64,000 nucleotides of DNA, from NCBI RefSeq assembly GCF_040436345.1, contig NC_133223.1, positions 5,741,847 to 5,805,846 of the forward strand. Direction: 5' to 3'. Shown here piece by piece: positions 59,101 through 64,000 of this stretch. This stretch comes from Pagrus major. Lineage: Eukaryota; Chordata; Actinopteri; Spariformes; Sparidae. The notes below the pieces were generated by a model, which was not told the origin of the DNA, searched no databases, and saw nothing but the letters and a program-made list of their open reading frames with translations. Position 1 is the stretch's first letter. Every line of letters starts with the position of its first letter. A program made the position numbers and the translations under genes.

Positions 59101-59530
59101 ACTCAACTATATGACGTTTTATAGAAACCTTTTATTTTTGCTGATTTTGAAGGTTTAGAAGACATGCTGTGTGGCGGTGTGGAGACTAAATAGCCCACAT
59201 TCATATTATAAACAGCAAAACAGTGAATAGTTGTTGTCTGTATTAACATTTGAGTAATTTAAGTCGGCCTGTCAAATATTAAATGGTATGTGAGGATTCA
59301 GATGTGAAGCCTTGACAATATAAATATGGGACAGATCAATAATGTAAACTACTGTCTTGTTTTTTTCCCTTTGTGTTTGACTTTTAGTGTAATCCAGTTA
59401 TTAATGTGGTCTGAGAGGGACAGGTCTGGACAGCATCAAACTGATATGAGGCTGATTTACGTGAGAATTTATGTAAAGTGGGGGCTGATCCATGAACAGA
59501 AATCACAGATCGCCTGTGTAGAGCTTTCAG
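59101..59530. other. Unassigned DNA left of the TAAR D block
   Basis: AT-rich, no gene seen. An 84-codon frame at 59326-59580 has no family resemblance. Confidence 0.35.
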
Positions 59531-59563
59531 TTTCAAATTTTATTTTTTCAATCAAATTCTTTT

Positions 59564-59608
59564 TTTTTTTTTCAAATTAACAAACCTTTTGTCCTTGATC
59601 GGGCTCCA
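59564..59608. repeat. Single arm of the 8.3-9.0 kb foldback family
   Basis: AAATTAACAAACCTTTTGTC and TTGATCGGGCTCCATA match the inverted arm at 9004-9040 with few changes. The opposite arm is not visible here. It abuts the left edge of the TAAR D block. Confidence 0.6.
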
Positions 59609-59859
59609 TACACAGTCAACCCTAGAGGCTTCTTTGTAAAACAATAACTGAATAAACAAACCAGCAGTAGCTTCAACCAGTCATTCTTAGAGAACAGAAC
59701 ATTGCCTTGTAAAGAAATGATCAATGTCATTCACTTCACCTGTAGGCAGTTTTGACCTTGTATGATCTTGTGTATGATCTCTCAGTATTTATTACTTTTC
59801 ACCATGACCGAGTATGTTTTTCAGTCATGCTGAGGGCCTAATTTCTAATTTCAGTCTTT

Positions 59860-61008
59860 CTACAGTATGTTCACCTCACAGGAGTCAGACTGCAGTATCT
59901 TAAATGTAACTATGAGCTTAATTGATTTTCTAAACCAAGTATAAAAAAGGGCATATATTACAGGGTTTAGGCAGGAGTTAAAACTGAACATGGATATTAC
60001 AAAGGCAGCAGATGAAGTATTGAGCAAGTTATCTTGGCCTGTAAGAGCAACACAATAATATGGGCAGAGACATATTAGAAACACAACAACAACAACACCA
60101 AGAGTCCTGGCTGCTTTCATTTCAGATTTCTTTGCAGTTACTTTCCCTGATTGTGTGACAGCTGCAATATGAGACCGCATGGCACGAGCCTGAGACACAG
60201 CCACCACAAATACTCTCATATACAAAACAACAATAACAGTAATGGGAACAATGAAGGATAAAATGAGATCTGCAAGTCCAGCAATGTAGTTAATGAAAAA
60301 TATACACTCTCCAATGCAGGAGTGATACCTGCCTGGTTCTTTCATTATATCCTTCAGGATCAGACTTTGAACAAATACAGAGCATATCCAACACAGACAA
60401 ACACACACCTGAACTCTTTTTTGTGTGATTTCACTGTAGTAATGCAGAGGATGACATATAGCCACATAGCGGTCAACAGATACGAGCACCATGGTTCCTA
60501 TTGAGGCTGAGGCAACAATATAAGCTAGATACTGGTACACAGTACACATAAGGTCACCAAGGAACCAGCAGCCATCTATGAGGACAATTTGAAAGAACAT
60601 GAGGAGGCCCACGAAGAAATCCGAGACAGCCAGAGAGAGGAGGATAATGTTGGTGGGGGTGTGGAGCTGCCTGGAGAAGAAGAATAGCAATATATTTATC
60701 ATATCAATCATCATTCAGATAACAGCAGATCCAGCACATGAGTGAAATACAATCAGATTACTATTTGTCATAGTTTAATATCAGGCAATACTTTTTATTA
60801 CTATACATTATCATCCTATATTAATGAATATCTACTTGAAGTGGGAGATAGAGATGATGACCAGCAGGTTAAGAGCTGCAGTGAGCAGAGAGATGAAGGA
60901 CAGCAGAATGTAAATCAGCATGGTCTCAAAGTGAGGACGTATTGGCTTCCTGCAGGAGCTGTTGAGGAGTTGTGGAAAGCAGAGGTCAGTTCCCTCCAAG
61001 GTCTCCAT
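59860..61008 (-). CDS. Trace amine-associated receptor (TAAR), copy D, two exons
   Basis: Exon 1 is 60836-61008 and exon 2 is 59860-60670, with a 165-bp GT-AG phase-2 intron; 327 residues. The start METLEGTDLCF is chosen as in the other copies; an in-frame ATG lies 20 codons upstream. Seen: LNSSC, Cys3.25, VDRY, CLCP in TM6 and the exact TAAR fingerprint NSCLNPVIYALFYTWF. Position 3.32 is Ala (YLAYIVASAS), Asp5.42 is kept (GLADLIL) and 7.43 is Ser (MFSFNSC). Substitutions relative to copy C cluster in TM3 (YLAYIVASASIG), TM5 and TM7 (VISMFSFN), where ligand-contacting positions lie. It fits the fish TAAR clade that relies on Asp5.42. The frame is intact. Confidence 0.9.
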
Positions 61009-61221
61009 CACCAGAGAGAGGAGAACCTGCTGAGCTCTGGCAGCTTTTTGACCAAAGCTTTCTGTCATACAACTAATTTATCACTATCCTTCCAGCCCAG
61101 CCCTCCTTCCTCCTCACCTCTGCTGCTTTGTTCCTCTCCATAGAGATTGAAGTATTATGCGTTCTTTGTTCATCCTCCTCAATGTTGGTGACTTTGGTTT
61201 ATGTTTATCTCCACCTTTGGC

Positions 61222-61234
61222 CATCTGCCAGATG
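61222..61234. promoter_or_regulatory. Conserved double E-box upstream of TAAR D
   Basis: CATCTGCCAGATG, starting 214 bp upstream of the chosen start codon as in copies B and C. Regulatory role inferred only. Confidence 0.35.
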
Positions 61235-61713
61235 TCACAGGTCAAAGCTGGCTGAGCTCAAGTGGTAAATGTTGCTCTTTGTGAGAGTACATTTTTGCTC
61301 TAATCTTTGTGTACTTGAGATTATCCCAGCTGGTAGAAATCCCATGTACTTGTTGTTTCTGGAAATGTATGTAAAATTATCCCAAAACACCTATCCCAGT
61401 CTAGCCCAAAGTAAATACAAAGCTGCTGGTGAACCATTTGGAGTACAGACATGGTTTGGGGCTCTTTTGAAAGGTTATTAAGATGATTTTTATTTTGAGT
61501 GCTGGGTTAGAAGAACCTAAATTACTGCTTTTTTTTTAATGCAAAATGAGCCTGAAGATGACCTGTAACGGCCTCTGTCAGCTGGAAGACACAATGGGCC
61601 CTATTTAAACAGTCTAAGGCGGCGGTCTAAGGTGCAGCCCGCTAGTGCGTTTAGGATGTGTCCAAGTCCATTTTGCAAGTTGAACAACGGATAATCTGCA
61701 AGCATGGCGCATA

Positions 61714-61927
61714 GAGGTGGTTTTTCGACTCTGAACTACTCATGGGTGTGTTTTTTTGGCGGAAATAAATCAAACCAATCTCAGTGTCATCTCCCATTGC
61801 CTTTAAGAGGCAGGTGCACAGAGGTGGTTTTTCGACTCTGAACTACTCATGGGTGTGTTTTTTTGGCGGAAATAAATCAAACCAATCTCAGTGTCATCTC
61901 CCATTACCTTTAAGAGCCAGGTGCACC
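61714..61927. repeat. 107-bp tandem duplication in the TAAR D flank
   Basis: GAGGTGGTTTTTCGACTCTG occurs at 61714 and again at 61821, followed by nearly identical sequence. Block B has the segment only once (near 35468), so it doubled after the two blocks separated. Confidence 0.85.
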
Positions 61928-62001
61928 AGGGCCTGACACATATTAAACAGTAATACTCGTCTTCACCGAGGGAAAGGGATTCCTTTCCATTTCACAGTCA
62001 T

Positions 62002-64000
62002 GACTATTTACACCACACACCCCCTTCACCGACACTCTTCCTCATCCCTCGCCAGCAGAGGCACAGACCACTGTCCAGCTCACTAGCACCCCCGTACGAC
62101 CCAACCAGTCATTATCCCTCCCACCTGAAACATTCCCCATACAATCCATCATAACACAGAGACCACCCCGCCCTTGCTGTACATCCAGGACTATGAAGAA
62201 AAACAACTTGCTCCCCATACACTGCACTCCTGCCACCCCCTCCTCGACTCAGATCCAAAAACACCTCAAACTGGTCCTACTCAACACCCGCTCTCTGACC
62301 AACAAAAGTGCCATCCTACATGAACTAATCACTGAAAATAAACTCGACCTCCTCTGTCTAACCGAAACCTGGCACAAACCTCTCGATTACCTCTCCCTAA
62401 ATCAGACCACACCCACTGGCTACACCTACATTGACAAACCACGCCCTGACGGACGGGGTGGTGGCGTTGCTGCCATCTTCAAGAAAAATTTCCTTGCATC
62501 CACTATCTCCATCCCTCCTGCTCAGTCTTTCGAACATATTGCCCTCAAACTGCCTGGTCCCACCCCCCTGGTCATCACCATCATCTACCGTCCCCCCAAA
62601 CCAAACCACTCCTTCCTCTCAGACCTCGCCGAATTCCTCACCCAGCTATCCGCCATATCCCCCTCAATTCTGCTGCTGGGTGATTTCAATATCCATATCG
62701 ATGACCCTAACTCCAAAAGTGCAACAGACCTCCTGGAACTGCTTCATTGCCTTCAATTCACTCAGCATGTCAACTTCCCCACCCACTGTCGCGGCCACAT
62801 CCTGGACCTAGTCTGCTCTGCCGGTCTAACCCTTCATAAACTCTCCAGCCTCAACCTACAGATCTCTGATCACCTGGCCATCATCATGGATTTCATCACC
62901 CCCCTGCGTCCCCCAAAACTCAAACGCAACATTACCTTCAGGAACATTAAATCCATCTCCCCCTCAGCTTTTTCTGACTTGCTGGCCAACAAACTGTCCA
63001 CCCCCCCTTTAACTTTTAACCCCACTGACCTGGTCAACCATTACAATGACACACTGTCCCTCTGCCTCAATAACCTGGCCCCCCTCAAAACCAAATCAGT
63101 CTCTTTCACCCACTCAGCTCCCTGGTACACTCCCCAACTCCGTCAAATGAAAATCCGTAAGCGCCAGCTTGAAAGACTCTACAAGAAAACCGGTCTCACA
63201 GTCCATCTCAACATTTACACAGACCACCTCTCAGACTACAAAAACGCCCTCACTGCTGCACGGTCCACCTACTACTCTCAGCTTATTCACTCTGGCTCCA
63301 ACAACCCCAAGACTCTCTTCTCCACCATCAACAAACTCCTCAAACCCTGCGACAACACCCTCACCTCCTTCACAGTCAACAAATGCAACTCCTTCCTGGC
63401 ATCCTTTCAGTCTAAGATTGACACTATCTACAACCAACTAAGCACTTCCCCCCCCATTTCAGCCTCTCCACCTCTCACCCCCCCCACCACCACCACCACT
63501 ACTCAACCTCTGTCACAGTTTACCCCTGTCTCTCCCCTGGAACTCCTCCCCATTATCACCAAGATAAAAAACTCGACTTCTGTTCTGGACCCTATCCCAT
63601 CCTCCATCGTGAAATCCTGCCTCCCTACAATCTCCCCATTAATCGCCATCATTATTAACTCCTCCCTCTCCTCTGGCTCTGTCCCCGAATCCCTCAAACT
63701 GGCCGCTGTCACCCCCATCCTCAAAAAACCAGGCCTGGATCCTGACATCATCTCAAACTTCCGTCCCATCTCAAACCTCCCTTTCCTGTCAAAGATTCTG
63801 GAACGTGTTGTCGCCTCACAAATCCGAACCCACCTCCACTCTCATGAACTATACGAACCTTTTCAATCTGGATTTCGCCCCAAACACAGCACCGAAACCG
63901 CTCTCCTGAAAATTACCAATGACCTCCTCCTCTCTTCAGACTCCGGCCACCTCAGTATACTCATCCTCCTTGACCTCACTGCAGCCTTCGACACCATCAA
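62002..64000 (+). mobile_element. CR1/L2-type LINE, running off the window
   Basis: It begins where the similarity between TAAR blocks B and D stops (about 62000), with a C-rich leader. The pol frame then continues to the last base. The 3' part lies outside the window. Confidence 0.75.
62193..64000 (+). CDS. LINE endonuclease-reverse transcriptase, partial, open to window end
   Basis: From ATG 62193 the frame is open for about 602 codons to the window edge. The AP endonuclease comes first: [62 protein letters not shown] and [12 protein letters not shown] linker with [20 protein letters not shown] and a Pro/Thr-rich stretch follow. Then the RT starts: [52 protein letters not shown] and [13 protein letters not shown] with the first catalytic Asp. 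The xADD box should lie just beyond the end. Motif style points to the CR1/L2 group of Jockey-type LINEs. The lack of stops suggests a rather young copy. Confidence 0.85.
   Translation, partial: MKKNNLLPIHCTPATPSSTQIQKHLKLVLLNTRSLTNKSAILHELITENKLDLLCLTETWHKPLDYLSLNQTTPTGYTYIDKPRPDGRGGGVAAIFKKNFLASTISIPPAQSFEHIALKLPGPTPLVITIIYRPPKPNHSFLSDLAEFLTQLSAISPSILLLGDFNIHIDDPNSKSATDLLELLHCLQFTQHVNFPTHCRGHILDLVCSAGLTLHKLSSLNLQISDHLAIIMDFITPLRPPKLKRNITFRNIKSISPSAFSDLLANKLSTPPLTFNPTDLVNHYNDTLSLCLNNLAPLKTKSVSFTHSAPWYTPQLRQMKIRKRQLERLYKKTGLTVHLNIYTDHLSDYKNALTAARSTYYSQLIHSGSNNPKTLFSTINKLLKPCDNTLTSFTVNKCNSFLASFQSKIDTIYNQLSTSPPISASPPLTPPTTTTTTQPLSQFTPVSPLELLPIITKIKNSTSVLDPIPSSIVKSCLPTISPLIAIIINSSLSSGSVPESLKLAAVTPILKKPGLDPDIISNFRPISNLPFLSKILERVVASQIRTHLHSHELYEPFQSGFRPKHSTETALLKITNDLLLSSDSGHLSILILLDLTAAFDTI

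Noticed and set aside
1-64000. A bacterial-type defence, toxin or secondary-metabolite system
   Set aside because: Introns, GPCR and Ig-receptor genes and fish transposons show vertebrate nuclear DNA; no operon-like gene arrangement is present.

Overview
The window looks like nuclear DNA of a ray-finned (teleost) fish. Genes have GT-AG introns, AT-rich intergenic DNA, AATAAA polyadenylation signals and dense transposon debris of fish type (Ty3/gypsy, L1-like and CR1/L2-like LINEs, hAT, PIF/Harbinger, Tc1-like and foldback MITEs). The host genes are a CD28-family receptor and a cluster of trace amine-associated receptors (TAARs). Nothing bacterial, no CRISPR array and no tRNA or rRNA gene was seen.

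Layout. 1-4.67 kb: non-coding with MITEs and simple repeats. 4.67-11.2 kb, plus strand: a five-exon gene for a 210-residue CD28/CTLA-4-like co-receptor whose exon phases all agree. 11.2-22.5 kb: mostly unassigned DNA with remnants of a PIF/Harbinger transposase and its MYB-like partner, the latter split by a solo LTR candidate. 22.5-23.8 kb, minus: TAAR copy A. 24.1-26.6 kb: a gypsy RNase H scrap and an intronless, frameshifted MARCO-like fragment. 26.9-30.9 kb, plus: a decayed L1-like LINE. 31-33.2 kb: a 52-53 bp minisatellite, an LTR-like tail and a reverse-transcriptase remnant. 33.6-34.8 kb, minus: TAAR copy B. 40-44 kb, minus: gypsy element 1, truncated inside reverse transcriptase. 44.2-47.4 kb: a large inverted repeat and nested LINE/LTR pieces. 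48.2-49.3 kb, minus: TAAR copy C. 50.1-58.9 kb, minus: a BED-type hAT transposase gene cut in two by gypsy element 2, which has a PNMA-like gag. 59.9-61.0 kb, minus: TAAR copy D. 62.0-64.0 kb, plus: the start of a CR1/L2-type LINE with an open frame running off the end.

The four TAARs share one phase-2 intron at the end of TM1 and all point the same way. B, C and D lie in duplicated blocks that include about 230 bp or more of upstream DNA. All four keep Asp5.42 in TM5. A and B also keep the classical amine-binding Asp3.32 and Tyr7.43, whereas C and D carry Ala3.32 and Ser7.43. The array therefore seems to record a change in how ligand is recognised. This is the most interesting biology I can support here; I found no new molecular system of the defence-island type.
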